Shown here: positions 5,403 through 12,216 of the stretch, piece by piece
Layout: every line of letters begins with the position of its first letter
Numbering within the stretch: the stretch's first letter is position 1
IMG/VR virus record: IMGVR_UViG_3300032284_000662
Coordinates: 1-33,581 of that record
Length of the DNA: 33,581 nt
Strand: one strand, 5' to 3'
Origin: a virus
Translations under genes and position numbers: made by a program
Notes under the pieces: model-generated
Seen by the model: the letters and a program-made list of their open reading frames with translations, nothing else
What the model was told of the DNA's origin: nothing
Databases searched by the model: none

Positions 5403-6851
5403 TTATTTGTATGTAGATTTTTCTTGTGTAAACGGATAGTTTGCATCTTTATAAAATACTTTTCGTTTAGTTAAATGTCGCTTTGCAAATTTACAATCGC
5501 CTGTTATGTCCCAGATTTGGACAAAATCTTTGTCTTCTGCCTTACGAATGCCACGACCGATTGACTGAATGACACGAACGAATGACTTACCTGGCTCAAT
5601 AAGCACAAGATTGAAAATACGGGGTATGTTAATACCAACAGCAGCAACGCCATAGGTTGCAACAATAATCTTATCATCAACATTTGCAATTTCATCATAA
5701 TGTTCTTTTCGGTTTTCGTTTTTCATATCTCCGTGAACAAATACGCTATTAGGCAATCGTAGTATCAATTCTTCGCCACACTCTTTACGGTCAACTAGAA
5801 CAAGTGTATTGCCAGTCTTAATGATTTCCCCAATAAGACCGCCAAGATGATCAAGACGTGCTGAGTCACTGGTTAGATATTTGAGTTCACTCTGATAATT
5901 TTTAAAATCAGCATGTTCGACTGTCTGCACAATGTTTACGTGACAGTTAGAGAGAACACCCTTTTCTTGTAACTCACTGGCACTAAGTTGGTTGATTACC
6001 TTGCCGATACTGACCAACAACGATACAAACTCAAACTGCTCCTTTGGAACTGTCCCTGTCAGACCCCAACGAATTGGAACATCGGCGAAGTCACCTGTTA
6101 ATAATGTTTTTAGAACCTCGGCCTTGGCCTGATGAACTTCATCAACAATAATTGCAACGACGTTTATCATTGCTGTCCATTCAGCACCATCGCCATCTTG
6201 TGTTTTCTTTTGTAGTGAGTTAAGACTTTGCCATGTGCAGATAGTATGTGTGCGACCTAACTCTTTACGCTCACCATAATATACACCAACATCTAATCCA
6301 AGGTTGATGTAATCTGCTTCAGTTTGGGTAACCAGTCCCTTGTTAGGTACAATGACAATAGTTCTGCCATATGGTTCAACCATGAGGCTCATAGCAGCCG
6401 TCATAATGGTCTTACCAGCCCCTGTGGCGACCTCTTGGATACACTGTGTATCACCTAAAAAGTTATTGATAATTTCAATTTGGTAGTCACGCAACACAAT
6501 AGGCTGTCCTGCTTGTGGGTGACCTTTGGGCCATGTCTTGTGTGAGAAGGTGTTCTCATCTACCTGAGAAAACTCAAACGTTTGACGTGCTACTCGCTCG
6601 TCTTCTAACTCAATATCCCAATTACGGTCGGTTAGATATTCAATGATTTCTGGAAGTAAGTTGATGTATGTAGTGCCACCAAGGTTAAAATACGCTACCT
6701 TGCCATCCCATCGTCCAAGTTTAACACTAGGCAGATGACGTGCGTATGGGACTTCGTACTTGAACTTTGCCACAAGCCTACGACGTGTGTCTAAATCAAG
6801 TCCCGCAATTTTGCAATTTACTTCGTCACGAACAATAATTTTACAATGCAT
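5403..6851 (-). CDS. uvsW: UvsW-type SF2 DNA/RNA helicase
   Basis: 482 residues, close to the T4 enzyme in size. After an N-terminal substrate-binding domain (LGRWDGKVAYF at 45-55) come the SF2 motifs: Q-like RDYQ (121-124), Walker A ATGAGKT (142-148), DEVH (237-240), LTGT (264-267) and QSIGRGIRK (429-437). In T4, UvsW unwinds branched DNA such as forks, Holliday junctions and R-loops, and turns off origin initiation late in infection in favour of recombination-dependent replication. The start MHCKIIVRDE matches where family members begin. There is no clear ribosome site, and the promoter ends only a few bases upstream. The reading frame is intact. Confidence 0.95.
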   Translation of the reverse strand: MHCKIIVRDEVNCKIAGLDLDTRRRLVAKFKYEVPYARHLPSVKLGRWDGKVAYFNLGGTTYINLLPEIIEYLTDRNWDIELEDERVARQTFEFSQVDENTFSHKTWPKGHPQAGQPIVLRDYQIEIINNFLGDTQCIQEVATGAGKTIMTAAMSLMVEPYGRTIVIVPNKGLVTQTEADYINLGLDVGVYYGERKELGRTHTICTWQSLNSLQKKTQDGDGAEWTAMINVVAIIVDEVHQAKAEVLKTLLTGDFADVPIRWGLTGTVPKEQFEFVSLLVSIGKVINQLSASELQEKGVLSNCHVNIVQTVEHADFKNYQSELKYLTSDSARLDHLGGLIGEIIKTGNTLVLVDRKECGEELILRLPNSVFVHGDMKNENRKEHYDEIANVDDKIIVATYGVAAVGINIPRIFNLVLIEPGKSFVRVIQSIGRGIRKAEDKDFVQIWDITGDCKFAKRHLTKRKVFYKDANYPFTQEKSTYK

Positions 6852-6858
6852 AACTGTT

Positions 6859-6887
6859 AATATAATGCATTACGATACATAATGCAA
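6859..6887 (-). promoter_or_regulatory. uvsW: Candidate promoter of uvsW with inverted repeat in the spacer
   Basis: TTGCAT (6882-6887), 17-base spacer and TATATT (6859-6864) on the minus strand. A 7-bp inverted repeat, TGCATTA (6866-6872) and TAATGCA (6880-6886), fills most of the spacer and could be an operator. The start of transcription would fall almost on the uvsW ATG, so the mRNA would be nearly leaderless. Confidence 0.45.
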
Positions 6888-6888
6888 T

Positions 6889-6911
6889 AAAAAACAGGGC
6901 TAATAGCCCTG
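6889..6911 (-). terminator. Rho-independent terminator
   Basis: A 7-bp G+C-rich stem (6895-6901 with 6905-6911, three-base loop) is followed by six Ts on the minus strand. The TAG stop of the small membrane protein gene lies in the loop region, so the gene ends inside its own terminator. Confidence 0.75.
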
Positions 6912-7187
6912 CTCTTTCATTTTAAGATGTGCTTTATCTAACTCAGTTCTTACATATACAGTAAGTTCATCGATAGTTGCTGGTCGCTCTTCACCATCTT
7001 CTAAGTCGGTATATGTGCCAGTTATCAAATCTCGTTTCTTCATCCATTCAATTGTGTGATATACGCCAGCCATATATCCACCATTGGCACCTTTAACAAA
7101 TCCACGACGATGATTTGTCCACACTGCTAACATTAGTGTAACAAACCATGCGGCAATTAAAACCCACTCAGTATTTGTGAATATCAT
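6900..7187 (-). CDS. Small membrane-anchored protein (95 residues)
   Basis: An N-terminal membrane segment (about residues 8-23, WVLIAAWFVTLMLAVW) is followed by a basic stretch (NHRRGFVKG) and a charged soluble domain ending in a helix (VYVRTELDKAHLKMKEQGY). By the positive-inside rule the body is likely cytoplasmic. The start overlaps the stop of the upstream 56-residue gene by one base (TAATG). It is last in the unit that begins with the AAA ATPase. Function is unknown. Confidence 0.7.
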   Translation of the reverse strand: MIFTNTEWVLIAAWFVTLMLAVWTNHRRGFVKGANGGYMAGVYHTIEWMKKRDLITGTYTDLEDGEERPATIDELTVYVRTELDKAHLKMKEQGY

Positions 7188-7357
7188 TATTTTTTCTTTT
7201 CTAAGATTTTCTGGAAAGTTACCTTTCCGCCCATACCATACTGCATTTCAACCAGTCGTTTTGCAGACGACTGGTCATTTGCGTTTACAGTTACAGAGAA
7301 CTGATAGGTTGGTGTGTTTGGCTTAATCACCACGCCTTTAATATCGTATGTCTTCAT
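7187..7357 (-). CDS. Small hypothetical protein (56 residues)
   Basis: A short gene fills the gap between the AAA ATPase and the small membrane protein. Its ATG overlaps the ATPase stop (ATGA), with GGTGG just upstream, and its TAA overlaps the next start (TAATG). It begins MKTYDIKGVVIKPNTPTYQF and continues with VTVNANDQSSAKRLVEMQYG before a Lys-rich end. The pattern of a beta strand pair, then a helix and a strand recalls small ferredoxin-like folds, but no family is recognised. The tight overlaps at both ends argue strongly that it is real. Confidence 0.75.
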   Translation of the reverse strand: MKTYDIKGVVIKPNTPTYQFSVTVNANDQSSAKRLVEMQYGMGGKVTFQKILEKKK

Positions 7358-8373
7358 CCACCATTCCTCATCACCGTGATTTCAGCCACACGCTGCCAAC
7401 GAGTAGGCTGAGACTTACGAAGGTCAGCAAGTTTCAGAGCGGTACGAAGGCTCATCTCACGGAACTTCCTTGCATTGTCCTTCATGAAGTGAAGGATTTC
7501 AGCTTGTGCGCTTTCGTCCATGTCATAATCTTTGAACAGTTTTCCGCTCTCAGCAATCTGACGAATACGCAAATATTTATCGTGCTCGGTGTCAAGCGTT
7601 AGGTCAATGTAGTGACAACGTGACTGCAGTGCACCAAGATGGTCCTGCAACTTCTTGGAACGAATGTTCTCAAACTTCAAATTGGTGATGAAGATGACAC
7701 CACCCTTGAAGTCAAACTTGTTAGGAATACCCGCACGATGCAACATAGAGCTATCGGCGTTCCAATGAATAGTACGCTTCTTGCCACTGTCAAGTGCAGC
7801 CTTGAGAATGTTCAGTGACAATTCATCCATGAGGATGCTGTCACAATCATCGAACACCAACACGCTACCGCTGTCAGCAAACTCATACAGTTTAGCATAC
7901 AGACCAAGTGCAGTCATAGCACCTTTAACAACCTGATATTTGACCTTACCTGCAATTTCATCATACAGTGAGGCTTCGTCAAGTTTTTTCTGGATGCCGT
8001 ATGACTTACCAACGCCTGGAGGACCAACAACAATCATAGCACGAACGTCACCTTCTTTAACGGCCTGTGCCATATCTTCAAGGATTTCAAACCGCTCGCC
8101 GATACGAGTCATAATTTCTTCGTCAGTCTCTTGCTTTTTAGCAGCAGACGGCGTAGCAGTAGCCATAGGAGTAATTACCTCATCACTGTATTCAATGTTA
8201 TGTGGACCGTTAAGGTGAATACGGCAACGCTTGCGATTAAAGTGCTCGCTACCGTCAACCGAAATCCACCCATTACGACCATTACCAGTATATTCGGTAA
8301 GCAGTGGAAAAGTCAAATTTTCAATAGTCTGACCGTTGAAAACACCAGACTTGACAAGAACTGAATTAGGCAT
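7354..8373 (-). CDS. AAA family ATPase
   Basis: 339 residues. After about 110 residues of N-terminal domain comes a P-loop ATPase core: Walker A GPPGVGKS (117-124), Walker B VLVFDDCD (171-178) and a sensor-1-like FITNLKFEN further on. It is a single-ring-type AAA protein of a kind common in phage genomes, where roles range from DNA metabolism to remodelling of partner proteins; the target cannot be read here. AAGGG precedes the ATG. A sigma70-like promoter overlaps the end of the gene upstream, and two small genes follow with overlaps, suggesting that they work with it. Confidence 0.8.
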   Translation of the reverse strand: MPNSVLVKSGVFNGQTIENLTFPLLTEYTGNGRNGWISVDGSEHFNRKRCRIHLNGPHNIEYSDEVITPMATATPSAAKKQETDEEIMTRIGERFEILEDMAQAVKEGDVRAMIVVGPPGVGKSYGIQKKLDEASLYDEIAGKVKYQVVKGAMTALGLYAKLYEFADSGSVLVFDDCDSILMDELSLNILKAALDSGKKRTIHWNADSSMLHRAGIPNKFDFKGGVIFITNLKFENIRSKKLQDHLGALQSRCHYIDLTLDTEHDKYLRIRQIAESGKLFKDYDMDESAQAEILHFMKDNARKFREMSLRTALKLADLRKSQPTRWQRVAEITVMRNGG

Positions 8374-8404
8374 GGGTAAATCCCTTGTTTAGAGTTGATA
8401 ATGT

Positions 8405-8432
8405 AAGATACCACATATTGCTGCAGTGTCAG
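8405..8432 (-). promoter_or_regulatory. Sigma70-like promoter of the AAA ATPase gene
   Basis: CTGACA (8427-8432), 16-base spacer, TATCTT (8405-8410). The -35 box contains the TGA stop of the upstream gene. The block is nearly a copy of the promoter at 8782-8809, sharing GTGC, TGACA, AATATRTGGTAT and TTATCAACT. Confidence 0.55.
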
Positions 8433-8755
8433 GCACTTTCTTCATCAAAATGTGGGTCATTTTGATGGAGTCGGGTCCATTCCTCGTCCATAAACCGCTG
8501 ACGTTCATCAGCCAACCAACGGGCTTGCTGAGCCAATTTTGGGTCAGCTTCCTCAATAATCCAATTATTACAACGGAGTTCCTCACGGCCCTCAAACGTC
8601 TCCTTCATACGCTCAATGGCAGAGTCAATATAGTCAATCTGCTTCTGGAGCCATGTGGCATCGTTCCACAGGTCAGCCGTAGGACGTGGGCGGAAACCGT
8701 AGAAATCCTTGTGATAGTCAGAGAAATAGGACTGAAGGTCGGAAAGGTGTGTCAT
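8429..8755 (-). CDS. Hypothetical protein with FRPR motif (108 residues)
   Basis: A small acidic, helical protein. The N-terminal YFSDYHKDFYGFRPRP stretch is a recognisable motif of small phage and plasmid proteins whose function is unknown; two long helices follow (WLQKQIDYIDSAIERMKETF and QQARWLADERQRFMDEEW). GGAG seven bases before the ATG sets the start. It has its own sigma70-like promoter, so it is probably expressed early. Confidence 0.7.
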   Translation of the reverse strand: MTHLSDLQSYFSDYHKDFYGFRPRPTADLWNDATWLQKQIDYIDSAIERMKETFEGREELRCNNWIIEEADPKLAQQARWLADERQRFMDEEWTRLHQNDPHFDEESA

Positions 8756-8781
8756 TTGTCATCTCCATCAGTTGATAAATC

Positions 8782-8809
8782 ACAATACCATATATTACGG
8801 TGCTGTCAA
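8782..8809 (-). promoter_or_regulatory. Sigma70-like promoter of the FRPR-motif gene
   Basis: TTGACA (8804-8809), 16-base spacer, TATTGT (8782-8787), about 30 bases before the ATG. Confidence 0.6.
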
Positions 8810-8816
8810 GCACTTT

Positions 8817-9095
8817 TTATGCTGCTTCCCGAAAATTCTTTCCTGAAAACTTCTCCAGTGCACTGAAAAACCAGTCCTCATTCATGTCCTTGAGGATGGT
8901 CAAGGGTGCCTTGCCCTGCTCCATAGCCAAGAAATAGCTCTCTACCGTATGGTTAGCAATCAATTCCTTGAGGAACTTGGCCTTGGTGAATGGACCATTA
9001 TGCTTGAAACGTGCCACAAAGGTGCGTTTTCCATTGACTGGGTAGAACAGATATTCGCCAGAGGTTTCAAAAAGGTTGCGATTAAAGTTCTGCAT
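8817..9095 (-). CDS. Hypothetical protein (92 residues)
   Basis: A small soluble protein with AGGAG at eight bases before the ATG. An N-terminal beta-rich part (SGEYLFYPVNGKRTFVARFKH) precedes a helical part ending DWFFSALEKFSGKNFREAA. No family is recognised. It is transcribed from its own promoter and lies in a run of small, separately promoted genes, typical of early host-interaction genes in T4-type phages, which is inference. Confidence 0.65.
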   Translation of the reverse strand: MQNFNRNLFETSGEYLFYPVNGKRTFVARFKHNGPFTKAKFLKELIANHTVESYFLAMEQGKAPLTILKDMNEDWFFSALEKFSGKNFREAA

Positions 9096-9127
9096 ATCAC
9101 CATCTCCTCGTTGCTGTCTATATTATA

Positions 9128-9155
9128 ACAATAACACAGAACTACAGACTGTCAA
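9128..9155 (-). promoter_or_regulatory. Sigma70-like promoter of the 92-residue gene
   Basis: TTGACA (9150-9155), 16-base spacer, TATTGT (9128-9133). A TATAAT occurs a few bases further downstream but at a 22-base spacing, so it is the weaker choice. Confidence 0.5.
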
Positions 9156-9165
9156 GCGAAAAGTT

Positions 9166-9173
9166 CATAAATA
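9166..9173 (+). promoter_or_regulatory. Late-type promoter (CATAAATA)
   Basis: CATAAATA on the plus strand, one base from the T4 late octamer, 23 bases upstream of the only plus-strand gene of this part of the window. The leader retains a GGGAG ribosome site. Confidence 0.45.
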
Positions 9174-9196
9174 TTTTCATAATTTGGGAGATAAAA

Positions 9197-9586
9197 ATGG
9201 CTATTAAAAGAACCACCGTCGTAGTTAAAAAAGATATTAACAAACTATGGAGATATTGGGTTTCTCCTGAAGAAATATTTACTACGCCTTATTCCCCATG
9301 GGAAGAACACCTACAAGCACAAGCAGCCAAGGGAAATATTCTCTGGACTGGCATTGACGATCATATAACGATTAGTGACGATGAATTAACAAAAACCGAA
9401 ACGTTAATATTCAAAGATGTTGAGGCTATGATAGATTTTTACACAAGTTTCAGAGTTTATGTAAAAGACAGTCAACTAGATTCTGATGAAAATGATCGTT
9501 GGGCATACGAAAATGGGTTTTTTAAAACTGTAACAACAGATTATAACTACGTTACAGATATCCCATTTGCAACACCACCAGCATAA
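9197..9586 (+). CDS. Hypothetical protein (129 residues), plus strand
   Basis: One of two plus-strand genes in the window. GGGAG precedes the ATG at proper spacing. The protein is hydrophilic with several aromatic residues (NKLWRYWVSPEEIF, ENDRWAYENGFFKTV) and no known motif. Its late-type promoter hints at a virion or late function. The last 40 bases overlap the convergent glycosyltransferase-like gene, so the two transcripts run into each other. Function is unknown. Confidence 0.6.
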   Translation: MAIKRTTVVVKKDINKLWRYWVSPEEIFTTPYSPWEEHLQAQAAKGNILWTGIDDHITISDDELTKTETLIFKDVEAMIDFYTSFRVYVKDSQLDSDENDRWAYENGFFKTVTTDYNYVTDIPFATPPA

Positions 9587-10287
9587 TTGCTACGAGGATA
9601 ACGTTCACGATAATGACGCTCGCCAGGCTCTAAACTTCTGGCGAGTTCTTTATATGTAGGGTTCTTAGAACATATCCATGCTTCGTGATCAAACCGCCAG
9701 TGTGGATTTGTAGGATGCGGAGCAAACTGTGTCATACCACGATTCAATTTATCTTCTGGATGCATTAGCGGGTCAAGCGTTTTAATGTAGTCGCTATTTG
9801 CCCACCAAAAATTACCAGCAAAGTGATTCCATGGTGTCGTATTGTAATTAGTACCAACTGCTTGAACGCCAGTATCAAGTGCAGCAACATTGTCTTTCCA
9901 CCGTTCAATTGTGTAATAATTCATAAACTCACGCCAATCATCAACGTTTGGATCACCCCAACGTAGCAATCCTTTAAGATGGATATAACATGCATAAAAA
10001 GGCGCATCTGCAGATATTGATTGGTTATGCAAGTAGTTTAGAGTAGGATACTCATGAAATGCAGCATCCTTGTTAACACTTACCAGCTTAAGTTTTCCAT
10101 TAGGATCATTCGTATTCTTAGATTGTAACCAATCAGTAAATGTCCAAGGTTGACCATTAATGCAAATATTGATCTCAATTGCTGCGTCACGTAATCCACT
10201 ACTATTGATCAAATCCCACTGTTGGTCCATAACGTTGTGCCAACCTGCTAATTCGTTTACGTGCCAGAAAATCTTTATTTGAGTCAT
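9547..10287 (-). CDS. Probable glycosyltransferase
   Basis: 246 residues from MTQIKIFWHV, chosen because AAGG lies about seven bases upstream and because longer versions would run into the tRNA. The segment WNHFAGNFWWANSDYI (about residues 155-170) is a pattern found in a set of phage and bacterial capsule or O-antigen glycosyltransferase-like proteins; the N-terminus (IFWHVNELAGW) and HYRERYPRSNY near the end also fit that group. It borders the sugar island and is probably co-transcribed with the tRNA upstream. No nucleotide-sugar motif can be assigned with certainty. Confidence 0.6.
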   Translation of the reverse strand: MTQIKIFWHVNELAGWHNVMDQQWDLINSSGLRDAAIEINICINGQPWTFTDWLQSKNTNDPNGKLKLVSVNKDAAFHEYPTLNYLHNQSISADAPFYACYIHLKGLLRWGDPNVDDWREFMNYYTIERWKDNVAALDTGVQAVGTNYNTTPWNHFAGNFWWANSDYIKTLDPLMHPEDKLNRGMTQFAPHPTNPHWRFDHEAWICSKNPTYKELARSLEPGERHYRERYPRSNYAGGVANGISVT

Positions 10288-10304
10288 GCTATTGCCTTGT
10301 TGAT

Positions 10305-10379
10305 TGGTGGACCGTTGGAGAATCGAACTCCAGCCTTCGCCGTGCAAAGGCGACGTGCTCCCATTATCACTAACAGCCC
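10305..10379 (-). tRNA. tRNA-Ala (anticodon UGC)
   Basis: A 75-base cloverleaf on the minus strand. The acceptor stem pairs GGGCTGT (10373-10379) with ACGGTCC (10309-10315), followed by discriminator A and an encoded CCA (10305-10307). The anticodon stem TCGCC/GGCGA holds loop TTTGCAC, giving anticodon TGC. The T arm is TGGAG/CTCCA with loop TTCGATT. The D stem is weak, with three clear pairs. It is the only tRNA seen in the window. A sigma70-like promoter starts only a few bases before its 5' end, and the next start codon lies 17 bases after its CCA, so it sits in a protein-coding transcript's leader. Confidence 0.9.
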
Positions 10380-10388
10380 ATTTGAGTC

Positions 10389-10417
10389 ACTATATTATAT
10401 ATGCATAGAATTGTCAA
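10389..10417 (-). promoter_or_regulatory. Sigma70-like promoter of the tRNA and downstream gene
   Basis: TTGACA (10412-10417), 17-base spacer, TATAGT (10389-10394). The -35 box includes the TGA stop of the 67-residue gene. The predicted RNA start is about three bases from the mature tRNA 5' end. Confidence 0.65.
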
Positions 10418-10617
10418 GCAGAATTTTTATTAGAGTTAATAAGGTACATCAGCAATTCTTTATATTTTTCTCGTGCTGGCTCATATACTTCTTTACGAAG
10501 TTTTTCTACTTCACGATAATTTGAATACTTTTTTTCCTCATGCATATCATCATTTGCACGAATTAGATTGTCCAATGCATCAATAAAATCATCAGCGAGT
10601 TTATCAATATCTTCCAT
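10414..10617 (-). CDS. Small helical hypothetical protein (67 residues)
   Basis: A highly charged, probably all-helical protein (DKLADDFIDALDNLIRAND, then REVEKLRKEVYEPAREKYKELL) with possible coiled-coil character. AAAGGAAAG precedes the ATG. No family is recognised. It follows the methyltransferase gene by 11 bases and ends inside the tRNA promoter. Confidence 0.6.
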   Translation of the reverse strand: MEDIDKLADDFIDALDNLIRANDDMHEEKKYSNYREVEKLRKEVYEPAREKYKELLMYLINSNKNSA

Positions 10618-10628
10618 ATTTCTTTCCT

Positions 10629-11360
10629 TTATACTGCCAAAATACTAACACTACGGTCGATCCATTCGACCACCAAATCTGTTTCTTGAAATCTATTAAA
10701 GCCGTGTATGGGTGCATCTAAACATTCTGGTAACAAATCTGCATCTTTAAGGTCGTACCAACTATTATATTGTTTTGGTTCAGATTCTGTGCGATATACA
10801 GCCGCACGTATCCAACCATGTTCACGATCCATTTGAAAATGTGCACGACGACAATCAAAACCAGCACTTGCAAGCTGTAGAATTAAACTACCAAGGGTAT
10901 GAACATGATAAACTCCAGAATCATAAGTTGCATTAACTTTTAATCTATCAACATGATCATCAATACTAAGTTTATATGGAATCTCAATTAATAATAAACC
11001 GTCTACTCGTAATAAATTATGCCAACGCCACAGCGTAGCAACTGGGTTTAAACTATATTGAAAGGCATCATGACACCAAATAATATCCTGTGGCGGAAGT
11101 TCAACTATATTGTAATCTTCAATACGCCATTTCATATTTCCTACAATAGGAGTATAACCAACTGGAGTAAGTTCTACGCTAGTAACGTTAAAATTATATT
11201 TGCGACCTTCTGGACTTTCTAGGGTGGCCCACCATACAGAATCTAGTCCTCGACCAGCGCCCATATCGCAAATATTTTTAATTCCGATTAGATAATCGTC
11301 GAGCTTTGCAATGTGATTAAGAGTTATTAAACTATGTTGGTGACTTTCTTCGGGGGTCAT
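10629..11360 (-). CDS. Class I SAM-dependent methyltransferase
   Basis: 243 residues from MTPEESHQHS; this ATG has GGAA upstream, and longer N-terminal extensions are hydrophobic and lack a ribosome site. Motif I is ICDMGAGRGLDSVWWA (30-45), followed by an acidic post-I region and DIIWCHDAFQYSLNP, the usual motif IV position, then LRVDGLLLIEIPY. The fold is therefore a small-molecule-type methyltransferase (Methyltransf_11/25-like). Placed at the edge of the sugar island, it may act on a sugar or glycan, which is inference. It is transcribed divergently from the plus-strand SDR gene. Confidence 0.75.
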   Translation of the reverse strand: MTPEESHQHSLITLNHIAKLDDYLIGIKNICDMGAGRGLDSVWWATLESPEGRKYNFNVTSVELTPVGYTPIVGNMKWRIEDYNIVELPPQDIIWCHDAFQYSLNPVATLWRWHNLLRVDGLLLIEIPYKLSIDDHVDRLKVNATYDSGVYHVHTLGSLILQLASAGFDCRRAHFQMDREHGWIRAAVYRTESEPKQYNSWYDLKDADLLPECLDAPIHGFNRFQETDLVVEWIDRSVSILAV

Positions 11361-11378
11361 GTTTTTTCCAATTAAATA

Positions 11379-11407
11379 TTGATATAGATTATATATTAAC
11401 ATATTAT
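11379..11407 (+). promoter_or_regulatory. Candidate promoter in the divergent methyltransferase/SDR gap
   Basis: TTGATA (11379-11384), 17-base spacer, TATTAT (11402-11407) on the plus strand. The start of transcription would lie very close to the SDR ATG and after the AGGG ribosome site, so the true signal may be shifted. The gap is so AT-rich that chance matches are likely; minus-strand TATAAT boxes also occur there. Confidence 0.3.
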
Positions 11408-11415
11408 AGGGTATC

Positions 11416-12216
11416 ATGAAAATATTAATTACAGGCGGTAACGGATTTATTGGAAAATATCTGCACAAATATTATGCAGAGTATGGACACCACGTGCTAG
11501 CACCAAAACGAGATGAACTTGACTTACTGGATTTAAACTCAGTGCACAATTATTTTACTGCTCATCCAGTTGATGTTGTTATCCACACAGCATTATATGG
11601 TCGTGAGTTAATTAACAGTGATGAAATTGATATGTTTAATAAAAACATGGAGATGTTTGATAATCTGTATGCACAACGCAGTCAATACAAAAAGTTTATC
11701 AATCTTGGAAGTGGATACGAATACGACATCTCTCGCAATATTGATAATGCTGACGAAGATGATATTCTGTATGTTGAACCTAGTAACCCATATGGCAAAG
11801 TAAAGAATCTGATTGCTCAACGCTGTCGTAATACTGATAATTTTTATACCTTGCGATTGTTTGGAGTATTACACTATACGGAATCTGGCAGTCGGTTCTT
11901 CAGAAAATTATATGAATCACGTGAGTTTCATATCACTGAAAACAAACGCTGTGATTACTTCAATCTTGAAGATTTACCAACAGTTATTGATTTAATTTTA
12001 AATGACCAATGTAAACATCGTGAAATGAATTGTGTATATGAAAACAAATATACGCTCGCAGAACTTGCAAAACTATTTTGTGATGTTAAAAATATTGATC
12101 CATCACGTATTATCATTGATAGTGAGGGTGAAAAAAGTTATACTGGCGATAATTCAAAAATCGCCAGTTATAATCTGCCATTTCTTGGTTTAGAATTAGC
12201 CATGCTTAGGTATTAA
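11416..12216 (+). CDS. NAD(P)-dependent sugar reductase/epimerase (extended SDR)
   Basis: 266 residues. The Rossmann motif GGNGFIG (residues 7-13) opens the protein, NLGSGYEY holds the active-site Ser region and PYGKVK carries the Tyr-x-x-x-Lys pair. The size and short C-terminal domain resemble reductases that convert 4-keto-6-deoxy nucleotide sugars (RmlD or GDP-fucose-synthase type) more than large epimerases. In this island it could reduce the product of Gmd. AGGG precedes the ATG. It is the second plus-strand gene, and its last 21 bases overlap the convergent glycosyltransferase gene. Confidence 0.7.
   Translation: MKILITGGNGFIGKYLHKYYAEYGHHVLAPKRDELDLLDLNSVHNYFTAHPVDVVIHTALYGRELINSDEIDMFNKNMEMFDNLYAQRSQYKKFINLGSGYEYDISRNIDNADEDDILYVEPSNPYGKVKNLIAQRCRNTDNFYTLRLFGVLHYTESGSRFFRKLYESREFHITENKRCDYFNLEDLPTVIDLILNDQCKHREMNCVYENKYTLAELAKLFCDVKNIDPSRIIIDSEGEKSYTGDNSKIASYNLPFLGLELAMLRY

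Noticed and set aside
8426-8866. A 146-codon plus-strand frame over the FRPR-motif gene
   Set aside because: Lies opposite a gene with a good ribosome site and its own promoter, crosses its promoter region, and shows no protein-like motif.
9121-9135. TATAAT upstream of the 92-residue gene as its -10 box
   Set aside because: It is 22 bases from the TTGACA; TATTGT at a 16-base spacing fits better and matches the neighbouring promoter.
10288-10347. A 20-residue N-terminal extension of the glycosyltransferase-like gene
   Set aside because: It would be read from inside the tRNA; the ATG at 10287 has a ribosome site just after the tRNA.
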